DNA of 64,000 nucleotides from Ridgeia piscesae (Eukaryota; Annelida; Polychaeta; Sabellida; Siboglinidae): NCBI GenBank assembly GCA_025642075.2, contig JAODUO010000132.1:317001-381000 (forward strand), given 5' to 3'. The position numbers and the translations under genes are program-made. Below the pieces are notes generated by a model. The model was not told the origin of the DNA. It did no database searches and saw nothing but the letters and a program-made list of their open reading frames with translations. Positions 37,391-49,615 of this stretch are shown piece after piece (position 1 is the stretch's first letter; every line of letters starts with the position of its first letter).

Positions 37391-38480
37391 GGTTATTCTG
37401 ACTTAAAGTACTATTTTAGTTTTTTAAGAAAGTATGTTTATAACATAAACACTATGTACTTGTTTGATCATACTGCTACCATGTAACTATGCTACTATGA
37501 CATTTTATATGATAGCTGATCAATTATGCTTTTGTGAGTTTATGAGTCAGCAGGTCCATACAATGGACTATTACCCACAAGACACCTGGATGAGTTCACA
37601 TTTTCTGGCATTTTATGTTGAAATTGCATTTAATGTAAATACTGTTTTACAATATGTCATATAGAGGAATATGATAAATTGTGTACAGGGAATGTTTATT
37701 CAATGGGAGTTTATATTTATCAGATACAAAATATCAGAATGTAACTTTAATTGTGGTTCAAAGTACACTTTTGGGTAGTCAAAATGTTCAAATATATAAT
37801 CTTATGTGCCACTCAAATACACAAAATCATCATCAACTGCCAAGTCAACTCTGACAGACGAAGAAACAAGTTTTATTTATAATAGGAAAAAACAGTTATT
37901 TTAAATATTTTCCCATCACTACCAAGGTTCAATTACCGCAACTATCTAAATTGTTATGCATACTGGGCGCAGCTGTAAAACACGTATCGATACGTAAATA
38001 ATTCCAACCATTAATACCGGCACATTCAATCTATTTCTTGGCCTTGTACAATCAGCCAAACTTCACTCCCAGCCTGCATTACCTCGACGAATCCCACCAG
38101 AAATTAAAGCAATTCTTGATCCTGTCTATCGAAACAATCAACCTATGTTTGCCAATCCAATTATTCCCCTGCGATGCGTCTTGTGCGCCTCTCCCATCAA
38201 ACCGCCTGTCCCAGTATGTCAGATCAATTTCACGCCTGTTCGCTTTTTCTGTGAAGACAAAAATTGTTTTTATTTTCTCTGACGCCGCAACAAAAGAGGC
38301 AGTCAGTTTTCTAGGAACTTGAGGAAGGGACTGTGATGGATGCTAGACTAAATAGGCAGCCTCTCTTTCCCTATTGCCGAGTTACACGTTCTGAATGACC
38401 AGAGCAAAGAATGATGACATATCACACATTATTACTACTGCGTTCACTCACATCCATTCATGGGACCACAGACAGAATAC

Positions 38481-39430
38481 AACAGTTGCTACCATTACAC
38501 ACTTTACATGTAATAACTTACACAACTGTAACATTTGCTACCATTACACACTTTACATGTAATAACTGACACGACTGTAAAATTTGCTTCCATTACACAC
38601 TTTACATGAAATAACTTACACGACTGTAACATTTGCTACCATTACACACTTTACATGTTTAATTAAACTGAAAATTTTTTAAAAAATGAATAACATTTGC
38701 TTTACCATTACACACTTTACATGAAATAACTTACACGACTGTAACATTTGCTACCATTACACACTTTACATGTAATAACTTACACGACTGTAACAGTTGC
38801 TACCATTACACACTTTACATATAATAACATAAATGACTGTAACAGTTGCTACCATTACACACTTTACATATAATAACATAAATGACTGTAACAGTTGCTA
38901 CCATTACACACTTTACATGTAATAACTTACACGACTGTAACAGTTGCTACCATTACACACTTTACATGTAATAACTTACACGACTGTAACAGTTGCTACC
39001 ATTACACACTTTACATCTAATTAACTTACATGACTGTAACAGTTGCTACAATTACACACTTTACATGTAATAACTTACACGACTGTAACAGTTGCTATAA
39101 TTACACACTTTACATGTAATAACTTACACGACTGTAACATTTGCTATAATTACACACTTTACATGTAATAACTTACATGACTGTAACAGTTGCTACAACT
39201 ACACACTTTAATGTAATAACTTACACGACTGTAACAGTTGCTATAATTACACACTTTACATGTAATAACTTACACGACTGGAACAGTTGCTACAATTACA
39301 CACTTTACATGTAATAACTTACACAACTGTAACATTTGATACCATTACACATGTTACATGTAATAACTTACACGACTGTAACCATAATGCTACCATTACA
39401 CACTTTACATGTAATAACTTACACGACTGT
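38481..39430. repeat. 49-bp minisatellite, about 19 copies
   Basis: Unit: TGCTACCATTACACACTTTA, CATGTAATAACTTACACGAC and TGTAACAGT. Copies vary (CCATT versus ATAATT, CACGAC versus CATGAC, CAGT versus CATT). An AT-rich foreign insert of about 45 bp (38657-38702) interrupts copy 4. Spacing is constant with no unique spacers, so it is not a CRISPR array. Confidence 0.96.
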
Positions 39431-41149
39431 GTTTGATCCTATACATGAAATCACCCAGCATGGTAATTGGTAAAACTCCTCTTAAAGATATGAGTAAGTA
39501 CAAATTAAGGCAAGTTATGCTGTGAGGAAAACGACAGTGCAAACAATTTAGTCCAGATTAGTTATTCTGCTAAAATACTCGGATGAGTCTCGTGATGTAA
39601 TTTACCCCCCAGAGCTGCACTGTTTACGTTGGAGAAGCTTCTTAATTTGATGAAAAGTGGTGCTGTACATCACTTGCTGCTGATTTCATTGTTGAAAGTA
39701 ATTTTACACCATCACACGATTACATAATTTTGTCTTCTTGCAGAACCAACTTTAGGATTTACCTGTTCCCTGCTTATAATAATCATCATGTTGTCACACA
39801 AATTCCCAATAGTCAGCTCGGATAATTCCTAGGTAGGTTGTTACCTAATGGGGGAGGCTTTCACGCTGACGATTCTTCCGAGGGTTAACAATTTATTTGT
39901 CACGAAGCGTAACATTTCACCAACCAAAATGTGATTAATTAAAACATAATTATGTTGGCTGTCAGTATGATACGACATATTTATATTGTATAACGTTATT
40001 GTACAATAAAACAGTGGACACACTCCCTACTTGGCTCATCTTAAAGCCTGTTTTGAAACTGGATACTTTCATAATTTCTTTTGTTTACCATTACAACATG
40101 TGGCATGGTGGAAAGTTTCAAATTGTGAACTTTGTCACCAGCTTAAAAAACTAACTAAACTCAATTTGGCAGACTAATTCCAGCGTATGTATTACAGTCA
40201 TGAGAATTGAGCAACAATTTTAAAACCTACGTGCAGAGTGTTAAACTCGGGTCCTCATACTGCTGTCACCAAATGTGACATGCTAATGCTCTCTGAACAT
40301 AGAACTACAGTGGCGCTATCTGACGAGTTGCATACCAGCAGAAACAAACACGAGTAAGTTTGTACTTCTGCATTATTACTTCAGTTATCTCAGACGGCCA
40401 ATGGCACCAATAAGCAAATAAACACAGAAAGAAAGGTACTTTTCTTATCAATTACATAAGAGCAATATTATCTCAGAGCACTGAACTCATAACAATTTGA
40501 TTATTAAATTGCAGTATCGTTGCAATCACAGCAGGGTTTTTTTCTCACAAGAACCATCCTGTTATCTTAATATTTCCACGAATTCACGGCCTTCATGGTC
40601 ATCAGGTGCTTTCTGCGTGGTGAAAAATGGGTTTCTGAGACACAAAATTGCAATATTTGATTGTATTCTGTGACATAGGCTGAGTAGCTAAAGTAAAATG
40701 TAAATTTAGCCTTCACATTATTCCCATGGAAGTGTTCCATGAAGCATAATAAATTATGTCTATTTTTACTGGTTTGTGTGCAAGAATTATTTTATGTCTG
40801 GATCTTCTTAAAAACATATCATGTTTGCACAAACATACACAATGTGGTCCCATACCAAAATATGCTAAATGCAAGTAGATACCCTGCAGGAATTTATTTT
40901 ATTGGCCAGATTTCAAAGTGTTAGAGTGGACATTTTGGATGGACAAAACCCAAGTGATTTTAATCAACTTGCAAAAAATGAACACAGGTACATAAATATA
41001 TATATATATATATACTGTATATATAAGTCACCTGAGACACTGAAGGTAAAACCTGTCCTCATAAACAAAACAAATGAGCAGACAGGTGTTTGTTGTGTAT
41101 TTTCCCATTTTGTCACAAATTATGCAAGTTGTCATTGAGATACACTGTA
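39431..41149. other. Non-coding spacer
   Basis: 39470-39990 is a repeat-free block with TGATTAATTAA and CATAATTATG homeodomain-type sites. 40306-40340 has a CTCF-like dispersed motif. A TA run lies at about 40995-41022. No gene. Confidence 0.5.
40306..40340 (-). repeat. Dispersed motif with CTCF-like core (copy 3 of 4)
   Basis: TACAGTGGCGCTATCTGACGA followed by GTTGCATACCA; the core is degraded (CAGATAGCGC on minus). The preceding 40200-40305 has a weak tRNA-like look on minus, similar to the SINE head next to copy 1. Confidence 0.4.
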
Positions 41150-41816
<667 letters not shown>

Positions 41817-43518
41817 TAAGTGTATAGGGCACAGATAGCAATTTTTAGTCAACCATTAGTAACTGAAGCTATTTGCAAACAAAAGTATAAAACATTTTTA
41901 TTACTCACAAACAACAGACCATCAATTTAACAGAAGACAAATTTATGGAATGAATAATCTACTAAATATGTACAACTAAATACGACGTCTATGTATCACG
42001 TCACAAGATGATAAATCACCACTAAGCTGAACACAACCACGACGTGACAACCAACAATTGTAGCAGTCCTTAACATATCAGTCTTGCGGCATTCCTGCCC
42101 TTGTTACGGGACTCCCCGGCCAGGAAGACACAGTCCCGCTATCTATAGCATCCCCAATGCTGTGTTTACAAAACGATCCCCTAAGACGCATTAAAAATAT
42201 CTCTACCTCATGAGTAGCCATTATGAGGTCGTTGCAGCATGTTTATCACTGGACAGGGATTTGAAATAATAGTCTGCAATACAATATCGACAAGCGACTG
42301 GCCCGATGTACATTTATCAGTGACAAGGCGCGTTTGCCACGACACCTCTTCAGGGCCTTGTATCACAGCCAGTGCGGGTTTTTGCACCGAACAAAGCACC
42401 GAGAGATTTAGCAGAGATTTAGCACCGGTGCAATCAGCTACATTTAGCCAATGTCTTGTGATGTCGTAGAATCGACTGTCGAGACATTAGACTTGGAATC
42501 AGGCATTAAGCGATGCTAAATCATGATGTGGTCTGTCTGGATTGTATTAAAGAGGTAATTCAGACTGTTGGTATTGACTGTGTGTATTTATGGATGGAAT
42601 ATAGAGTCGCTGGGTGATCATTCAGGTATAAAATGAGGTTTGTGCTCTCTAAGATGCCTATAGGAGAAGCTATGGTCTTTAGAAATACATCAAATATGCA
42701 GCAACCATTCATATTTGAACATGTTAAATAATTCAGTTAACAACTACCAAAAAACAATAAAAAATTATTAAAAGAAATCATAAATCTTTAACACATTGGT
42801 TCCCATAAAGTACAGACAATTATTTTAGTAGATTTTTAATGATGTCATGGTCTTTACTAAGACAGAGTTCCCGATTTGAATAAAACATATACGAATCATT
42901 CCAATTTAAACAGAGCTGGCACAGAGGCAGGTTAACACTAACAACAATTTCCTGGAACTCAGGACATAGACCCGGCTAGACTTCTATAACCAAGACCCAA
43001 AGTGGACCACTGATTCAAAATCAGTGAACTTCCTGCTAATAATAATAATCGCTCCTGAAAATGACACTGAACAGACACGGCCATGTTTGCAAGACATCTG
43101 TTGAAACTAAAGCCTAGATTATCCAGTGTCCGTGAGGTGGGTGCACTTTTCAGGCCCTAAAAACCGCCTCAGATTGATGCTCTGCTGATGTAGCCATCAG
43201 GGCAGCCTTACTCCAGGATAGACTAGAGACGCTGATTAGTTCTCAGGCTCAACTTGAAATAACAAATTAAATACAGATACCATTTTACGAGATAATTATA
43301 AAATTATTAAAAATAAAAAACTTATACTCACACAAAAACAAAATGATACTCAAATTTGCAGCTGTTTATGAAGCAGGATTACTCAGGCTCCACGAGGGGG
43401 CAGCGCTTCACACGGGTAACATTCAAAAGCCAGCAAAGTGACCAGACTATCTTCTCGGTGAAGTTTCGCAGCCGCGCGACAGTCGGTTAAGCGAGACTAT
43501 TGAAACTACTGAGCTCAC
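41817..43518. other. Spacer next to the candidate exon
   Basis: 42000-42480 is a repeat-free, less AT-rich block. A perfect hairpin CACTGATT-CAA-AATCAGTG lies at 43008-43026. A CTCF-like site is at 43390-43406. GC content rises from about 43380 toward the exon. Confidence 0.5.
43390..43406 (+). promoter_or_regulatory. High-scoring CTCF-like site
   Basis: CCACGAGGGGGCAGCGC matches the extended animal CTCF consensus (CCASNAGRKGGCRSYR) at essentially every position. It is the best match in the window and lies 113 bp from the GC-rich candidate exon, as expected of a boundary or promoter-proximal site. Binding is inferred. Confidence 0.6.
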
Positions 43519-43690
43519 CTGTAGTTATGATCCATAGAGACTCCAGAAGGCTTCTCCGATGCAAGCGATCATGTCGGTGGTGGTCGTGGAGCGATGGTTC
43601 TTGGCAAAGGCGCGTCGTGCACATTCCCTGGTCAACAGACACCCTCCATACGCGGCACACATACTCGGGCCAAGGGTGCGCAGAAGGTCA
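43519..43690 (-). CDS. Candidate terminal coding exon, unknown Cys-containing protein
   Basis: On minus, a pyrimidine-ending acceptor (TTATTTCCAG) precedes 172 nt of GC-rich sequence, and a strong donor CAG|GTGAGC follows. Entering in phase 2, the exon codes 54 residues (beginning [19 protein letters not shown], ending [10 protein letters not shown]) with four cysteines, then TAA at 43525-43527, 6 nt before the donor, so the intron would lie in the 3' UTR. Codons are G/C-ending and CpG-rich, unlike the AT-rich surroundings. I do not recognise the family. Upstream exons would be at higher coordinates but are not identified, since repeats begin at 43757. The plus strand also has short ORFs, so the strand choice rests on the splice signals. 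Confidence 0.4.
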
Positions 43691-43768
43691 CTGGAAATAA
43701 GTGACACGGCACGTGTAAGCTCGAGCCTGCAAATCACCTACTGACAGATGATTTCATATGAATTATCT

Positions 43769-44167
43769 GGGAAGCATTAAGCCATAGAGCAGTTACTACA
43801 TCTGTATATGGGAAGCATTAAGCCATACAGCAGTTACTAAATCTGTTTATGGGAAGCATTAAGCCATAGAGCAGTTACTAAATATGTATATGGGAAGCAT
43901 TAAGCCATAGAGCAGTTACTAAATCTGTATATGGGAAGCATTAAGCCATAGAGCAGTTACTAAATCTGTACATGGGAAGCATTAAGCCATAGAGCAGCTA
44001 CTAAATCTGTATATGGGAAGCATTAAGCCATAGAGCAGTTACTAAATCTGTACATGGGAAGCATTAAGCCATAGAGCAGTTACTAAATATGTACATGGGA
44101 AGCATTAAGCCATAGAGCAGTTACTAAATCTGTATATGGGAAGCAATAAGCCATAGAGCAGTTACTT
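43769..44167. repeat. 41-bp minisatellite, about 10 copies, derived from the SINE
   Basis: Unit GGGAAGCATTAAGCCATAGA, GCAGTTACTAAATCTGTATA, T. It is closely similar to the SINE segment GGGAAGCATCCAGCCATATG-CTACAATTAAT, and sits at the matching place in a SINE copy. Confidence 0.93.
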
Positions 44168-44189
44168 AAAAAAATACTAATTGATACGT

Positions 44190-44250
44190 CCTCCTCCCTC
44201 CCTTTCTGTCTCTTTCTCTCCCTCCCCCTCCCTCCCTATTTCCTTGCTTT
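44190..44250. repeat. CT-rich tract
   Basis: CCTCCCTCCCTTTCTGTCTC-type pyrimidine run between the minisatellite and the SINE head. Confidence 0.8.
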
Positions 44251-44547
44251 ATCTGTCGTGAGGTACTCGTCCATTCAGTTGAGTGAACAGAACTGGTCTA
44301 GTTTCGAAACTGCAGCAACTGTTCCAACCTGGATTCTCTCAGTTGAGAATCTGAGGTTCTACTTACTGTGCCACATGTCTCTAAGTAGTGGAGGTAGTAA
44401 CAGTGTTTACTGGTCGTAGGAGCAGCTGTTTCAGCAGCGGCTGTAATAGATGTGCATTGATCCACTTGAAAACTGCCAACATCTGACGTGCTTTTGAAAT
44501 TGGATTTGACGAAACAAAATCACTGCTCGTTACAAAGAATATCCTTC

Positions 44548-45304
44548 ACAGGCAGTGAATGTGAGGACCCTCTCGAATGAGTCAACGCACGGGTCTCGGC
44601 CACAGGCAGTAAATGTGAGGACTCTCTCGAATGAGTCAACGCACGGGTCTCGGCCACAGACAGTGAATGTGAGGACCCTCTCGAATGAGTCAACGCACGG
44701 GTCTTGGCCACAGACAGTGAATGTGAGGACCCTCTCGAATGAGTAAACACACGGGTCTCAGCCACAGGCAGTGAATGTGAGGACCCTCTCGAATGAGTCA
44801 ACGCACGGGTCTCGGCCACAGGCAGTGAATGTGAGGACCCTCTCGAATGAGCAACACACGGGTCTAGGCCACAGGCATTGAATGTGAGGACCCTCTCGAA
44901 TGAGTCAACACACGGGTCTCAGCCACAGGCAGTGAATGTGAGGATCCTCTCGAATGAGTCAACACACGGGTCTCAGCCACAGGCAGTGAATGTGAGGACC
45001 CCTGAATGAGTCAACCACGGGTCTGGCCACAGGCAGTGAATGTGAGGACCCTCTCGAATGAGTCAACACACGGGTCTCAGCCACAGGCAGTGAATGTGAG
45101 GACCCTCTCAAATGAGTCAACACACGGGTCTAGGCCACAGGCAGTGAATGTGAGGACCCTCTCGAATGAGTCAACACACGGGTCTCGGCCACAGGCAGTG
45201 AATGTGAGGACCCTCTCGAATGAGTCAACACACGGGTCTCAGCCACAGGCAGTGAATGTGAGGACCCTCTCGGATGAGTCAACACACGTATCTCAGCTAC
45301 AGGC
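44548..45304. repeat. 54-bp minisatellite, about 14 copies
   Basis: Unit CAGGCAGTGAATGTGAGGAC, CCTCTCGAATGAGTCAAC, RCACGGGTCTCGGCCA. 54 is a multiple of three, giving an 18-residue open repeat (for example NVRTLSNESTHGSRPQAV), but frames are broken by deletions at about 44850 and 44998-45030, so coding is unlikely. It follows the candidate exon and SINE by 160 bp. Confidence 0.95.
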
Positions 45305-46532
45305 AACTCCAGCATACAACTCATATTCCAATAGTTGCTTCAAGACTTGATGAATATTATGATATATAATGACACATAATTTTGCATTTAAATGAATAGA
45401 TGAATGTGCAATTACTGAATGAATTTGGGTTTCCTTGTATTGGCTGGTCCCTTGGTATGACTAATTTATATTTACAGTGTAGTTCTAAGTGTGTCTATCT
45501 ATCCCCAAATGTTCATTGTAGAAAATGACAAATTTTGGCAACCAAATAATATTCTGGATTCTGTTGGCTGTATGGTATATAAACTACCTAATTATTAATT
45601 AGGTATATTATTATTATTTGACTAATTATTATAATCTACCAAAGTAGATTGCCATTTGTGTATCGCTTATGAAGCTAAGATTATGTGAAAAGCTGCTAGA
45701 AAATATCGGCAAATGAGTAAGATGACTTCAAAAGTATTCTTACTTCAAAGTTCGTCCTTTAAGTATTTAATTTGTATATTAAATTTTTGCATTTGAAATT
45801 GATAGGTTTGCTTGAATAACCAAATCGAACTTAAATCATGTGCCTCGATTCTTGTAAAATATATCGCATTGTTGGAAAGTATATTAATGATTTACTGATG
45901 TCGTAATCAATACACAAACCACACTGACTGCGTGCCCATACAAAGCAGTCACCACGATTCCAGAATGTTACATACAAGGATTTACATGTGACATAAAGGG
46001 GTGCAAACAAAACCAGCATCTGCCAATCACTCACAGCTGTGTCTGGCAACGCACTTACTGGAAACTAGAAAAAGATGATAAATTATATCATTAAAATTGA
46101 ACTATTCTGGATCATACCTTGTCAGCTCATCAATTCAAAGAGAATACATTCTGAAGGTAAATTCTAAAGGGAAGTACACACATAAGCCATTTAGATGTCA
46201 TTAAGCATAGCTGACAACATGGCTTGTGTGGGGTGCACACGTAACTGTTTAAAAGGAAAAGCATGCAACCGTTCTTGGGCTATGCACATGATTAAGGTAT
46301 ATGTCAACTGGTTTCCTGGATAATGGCAGACATAAATGAGCTCGCATTTTTTGAACTGTTACAGAGTGTAGATGCACAGCAGCATGCTGCATACGTAATT
46401 TAAAAATCAATAGTTTGTGTGACCACTACCATAGTCAAACAGGCCAGTAGAAATAACAGTGAGTAGGTATGCCCAATGTACTGTAGTATGCACAACAATA
46501 TTTATTTTGTAGTGGCAAGATGTTGTTATGTA
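45305..46532. other. Non-coding spacer
   Basis: AT-rich unique sequence with an inverted TAATTATTAATTA-like segment near 45590. Nothing else is seen. Confidence 0.55.
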
Positions 46533-46724
46533 GTCCGTCCGTCCGTCCGTCCGTCCGTCCGTCCGTCCGTCCGTCCGTCCGTCCGTCCGTCCGTCCGTCC
46601 GTCCGTCCGTCCGTCCGTCCGTCCGTCCGTCCGTCCGTCCGTCCGTCCGTCCGTCCGTCCGTCCGTCCATCCGTCCATCCGTCCATCCGTCCATCCGTCC
46701 ATCCGTCCATCCGTCCATCCGTCC
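46533..46724. repeat. (CCGT)n passing into (CCGTCCAT)n
   Basis: About 33 perfect CCGT units, then from about 46667 seven copies of the 8-bp dimer CCGTCCAT. One C/G-to-A/T change has been amplified as a higher-order unit. A CpG is present in every CCGT. Confidence 0.97.
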
Positions 46725-48272
46725 AGCTAAGCCCACCCACCCATCATTCATTAATATGTTTACAGTTCTGTGGTAAGCCTCTATTATTAACTTGGCTGGA
46801 GTCTGCTTTAAGAACCGTTCACACAACCATCTAGTAAAACATAAATAACTAAACACTCATCCAGAAAAGCATTCAGTATTCTTACACAACATGCGATCTG
46901 GACATCAGTTCATGGCACAGCTGCTCAGCCAAAAAAACTTAACCAACAATCAATTTTCATGGCCTTCCATAGGCATATTTTCTTGGTAATTTTAGACTGA
47001 ATTTAATTCCAAGATTCCTTACGGACTGTGTTTTTCTCGTTCACTGATTGCCTAAATGTAGAACTGGACCAACTAATTGTTCATGAGCTGTCAAACATAC
47101 AATGGGATCAATACAACTGCACCAGACTAGAGTCAGCTTGGCGCCAAGTCACAACTTAACGCCTCACTGGTCATACGCTACAATTACTACCATTAAAAAG
47201 CATATCCAGTATTTGGATTCACACTAAGACCTAACTACTGACTAGTAATTTGTACTGATTAAACAATATTGATTAAAAGTAAGTAAAAAGGTAAGTTCTT
47301 ATATAGCCAGTATCCAGTATTCAATGTAGCTTACATTTTACTCCATGGCAGATCTGTTTAATCGGGCACCATACTAACCTTTCTGGGAAGCATTGTGTTG
47401 TGTTGTTATATTCACTTCTATTACGTTTAAACAAATATTTAGTTCCTACAGCTAGCGTAGCACAAATGCACTACTGAACCTCCCAGTTATTTCTACGTTG
47501 TGAGAATCATTTGCATTAATATCTCATGAATGGGGAGGTGCCAATACCACTGTGTACCGGCACATGATTTATTTGAGACGGATATTGAAATTTAATGACA
47601 AATTACAGTGTAATGCCAAGTACTAGCACACTAAACCATGTATTTTTAATCACCCTATTGACAGTGATGAAATGCCTGCATCATTGGACAGCTCACATAT
47701 TATAGACCTACACGTACAGAATCATTGGTATGTGCACTTAGTAACCATTCCAGACCTCAGAGCTTTGCAAACCCACATCCATTCCCTGTTGGTTATGACT
47801 TTTAGTTTTTGTGAGAGATCGTTATATGGCATGGCCAATTTGGCCATGAACCAGGCTAGATGGCCCATTGCCAGCCACTGGAGGAAATGGACGCTGCCAA
47901 ATTTTAGGATTATTTTTAATTATCATCTATGACTATTAAATTTTTTTTTTTTTTAAATAATGGCAAACATGGTAGCATCCTTCAAAAATGTAAACATTTT
48001 AACTATTCACATTCACTAAGCTCTTTTGGTTCTGAATATCCATAAGGCATGGTGACCATTCAAGCCAGTTAAAATTTATTTTATATCAAACAGCTTGAAC
48101 AGTTCTTAAGAACCACTCTCCTAAATATTAGTCTGACAGTTTGGGTGTATTTTTAAACATTTACCTCATATCTCTGCAAAATTACTACATATTCAAAATG
48201 TTATGAATCTGATGCCAAAGTAAATGATCTTATTGATGCAATGCTCCATAACATACACAATTCTATGCATTT
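46725..48272. other. Non-coding spacer with SINE fragments
   Basis: Contains a SINE tail (47287-47395) and a possible decayed SINE body at about 47160-47230 (CGCTACAATTACTACCATTA). ORF 47672-47932 has no recognisable domain. A T12 run is near 47940. Confidence 0.5.
47287..47395 (-). mobile_element. SINE 3' fragment
   Basis: AAGGTAAGTTCTTATATAGC, CAGTATCCAGT, then GACAGATCTGTTTAA-like and CTTTCTGGGAAGCATT match the tail and distal body of the SINE at 34434-34721. The tRNA head is absent or decayed. Confidence 0.75.
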
Positions 48273-48580
48273 GTTTCAATCAGGGCTTTATGTAGGATCA
48301 CATTTTTGCCAGTCACACATTTTGGTGCACACATGTTAAGCGAGTTTAGAAACTCTAAATGTGTTTCATGACCTGAAATGGTCTACAAACACACATGTGA
48401 CACCATTTATACTCACTTTTAAGGCAAATGACAATATCTGTCGTTTTGGAAGACCTGTTTTGCGCCTTCATTTTTCTACTCATCCACCACCCGTCCACCC
48501 ATATTTCTACCCGTCCAAAACAGATTTTACCTGTCCAAATGACAGGTGGACGGGTCTCTACATAAAGCTATGGTTTCAAT
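48273..48580. mobile_element. hAT-type MITE with 8-bp target site duplication
   Basis: The element itself is 48281-48572 (292 bp). It is bounded by identical GTTTCAAT octamers (48273-48280 and 48573-48580). The TIRs are CAGGGCTTTATGTAG and the inverse of CTACATAAAGCTATG (13 of 15 matched). An 8-bp duplication and a CAGGG start are diagnostic of the hAT superfamily. There is no transposase; internal CCGTCCA/TGGACGGG segments are partly self-complementary. Confidence 0.85.
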
Positions 48581-49615
48581 TGATAACTAGTCATTTTTAG
48601 TCATTACACTAGATTTATTTTTAAAAGTTAATGTTGGTGGTAAACCTTTACATATTCAATATTTTGATGCATACATTATTTTTACAACAATCACTGTTAT
48701 GCTGTCTTAACAAATATCTTTGTGCTAATAAAAACAACCAGCATTAATATTACATCCAAAATCAAGTTAAAATGTGGACTGAGACAAAAATTGCGAACAC
48801 AACTATTTCAAAATATTTTTCTCGTATATATTACAGGTACTACCGCCACCAAGACAAGAAATTCTGTCTACTTAATTAAACCTTTCAAGAAATTCCAACT
48901 TTCCTATATTTTAGTAACCGATATTTATCATAATTGATGCCGCCATACATACCAACACAGAATTTTCAGTAACAATTAATCTTGGCTGTTTGTAACCAGG
49001 CATCCATTGGGGTAACCAATGCTAGTGTACAGCACATGCAATATTTATTACACAATTTTATGATCACAAGTTCTCGATATTGATCTTACGCAACACTAGA
49101 GACCAAATGCTAGGAACGGTGGAATCGGAGGGAATGTGATTTCCATCTTGATATCACGTATGATACTGCTAACTCGTAAAACCTCGACGTCTGGTCTCCC
49201 CCTCTGTTTCGTCTCCCTCTCTATTTGTACTGTAGGCGAATCAACCAAAATTCCGAGTTGATTCTAGGTCATTTTGAAAAGTCTTTTGAGAATTCTTATG
49301 AGCTCATTAGCTTGATTTTGCTCTTTAAAATTGATTTAGCTCCTTAACGGTGATCTTTAACTTGTGTTAATTAACTGTTAATGTAAGGAAGAACTACTTT
49401 TTTATAATTGTGTTACAGAGTATAATTGTTTAAGATACTAAGAACATAGTTGCTTGTTTCTAGCCTTATGAAGTATCATGACCAAGTTATCACATGTAAT
49501 GAATGTGTATATATTTGTGCTGTCAGCTTGCTTACTGAGAGTATATCATACATTGTAGGTTGTTCAAAACAGCTGTTTTCTGTTTTATTTTGAAATGAGA
49601 AAGAGTTTGATACCT
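48581..49615. other. Non-coding spacer
   Basis: 49080-49330 is repeat-free and less AT-rich. No gene is recognised. Confidence 0.5.

Larger units (their letters stand above)
35378..38480. other. Non-coding spacer
   Basis: Mostly AT-rich unique sequence. It includes a 7-bp repeat (36767-36795), a CTCF-like dispersed motif (36454-36480), a TA tract (37344-37386) and a repeat-free block at 37940-38340. The minus ORF 35748-35990 and plus ORF 38038-38322 have no secure family match. Confidence 0.5.
43757..44385 (-). mobile_element. SINE copy expanded by an internal minisatellite
   Basis: The right end (44262-44385, read on minus) is the SINE 5' part: TGGCACAGTAAGTAGAACC A-box, a B-box-like CCAGGTTGGAAC and the body to GAGTACCTC. 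The left end (43763-43795) is the SINE body at TCTGGGAAGCATTAAGCC (compare TCTGGGAAGCATCCAGCC in 34540-34570). Between them lie the 41-bp array and a CT-rich tract. The tail is missing. Confidence 0.75.

Noticed and set aside
38038..38322. 94-residue plus ORF in a compositionally balanced block
   Set aside because: No domain, no clear splice or promoter context, and a composition compatible with non-coding DNA. The block is kept only as a possible regulatory element.
38481..39430. CRISPR-like array with regular repeats
   Set aside because: There are no unique spacers of constant length. The whole 49 bp repeats, and the context is animal DNA.
44548..45304. 18-residue protein repeat from the 54-bp array
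   Set aside because: Deletions at about 44850 and 44998-45030 break the frame on both strands, and no flanking exon signals exist.
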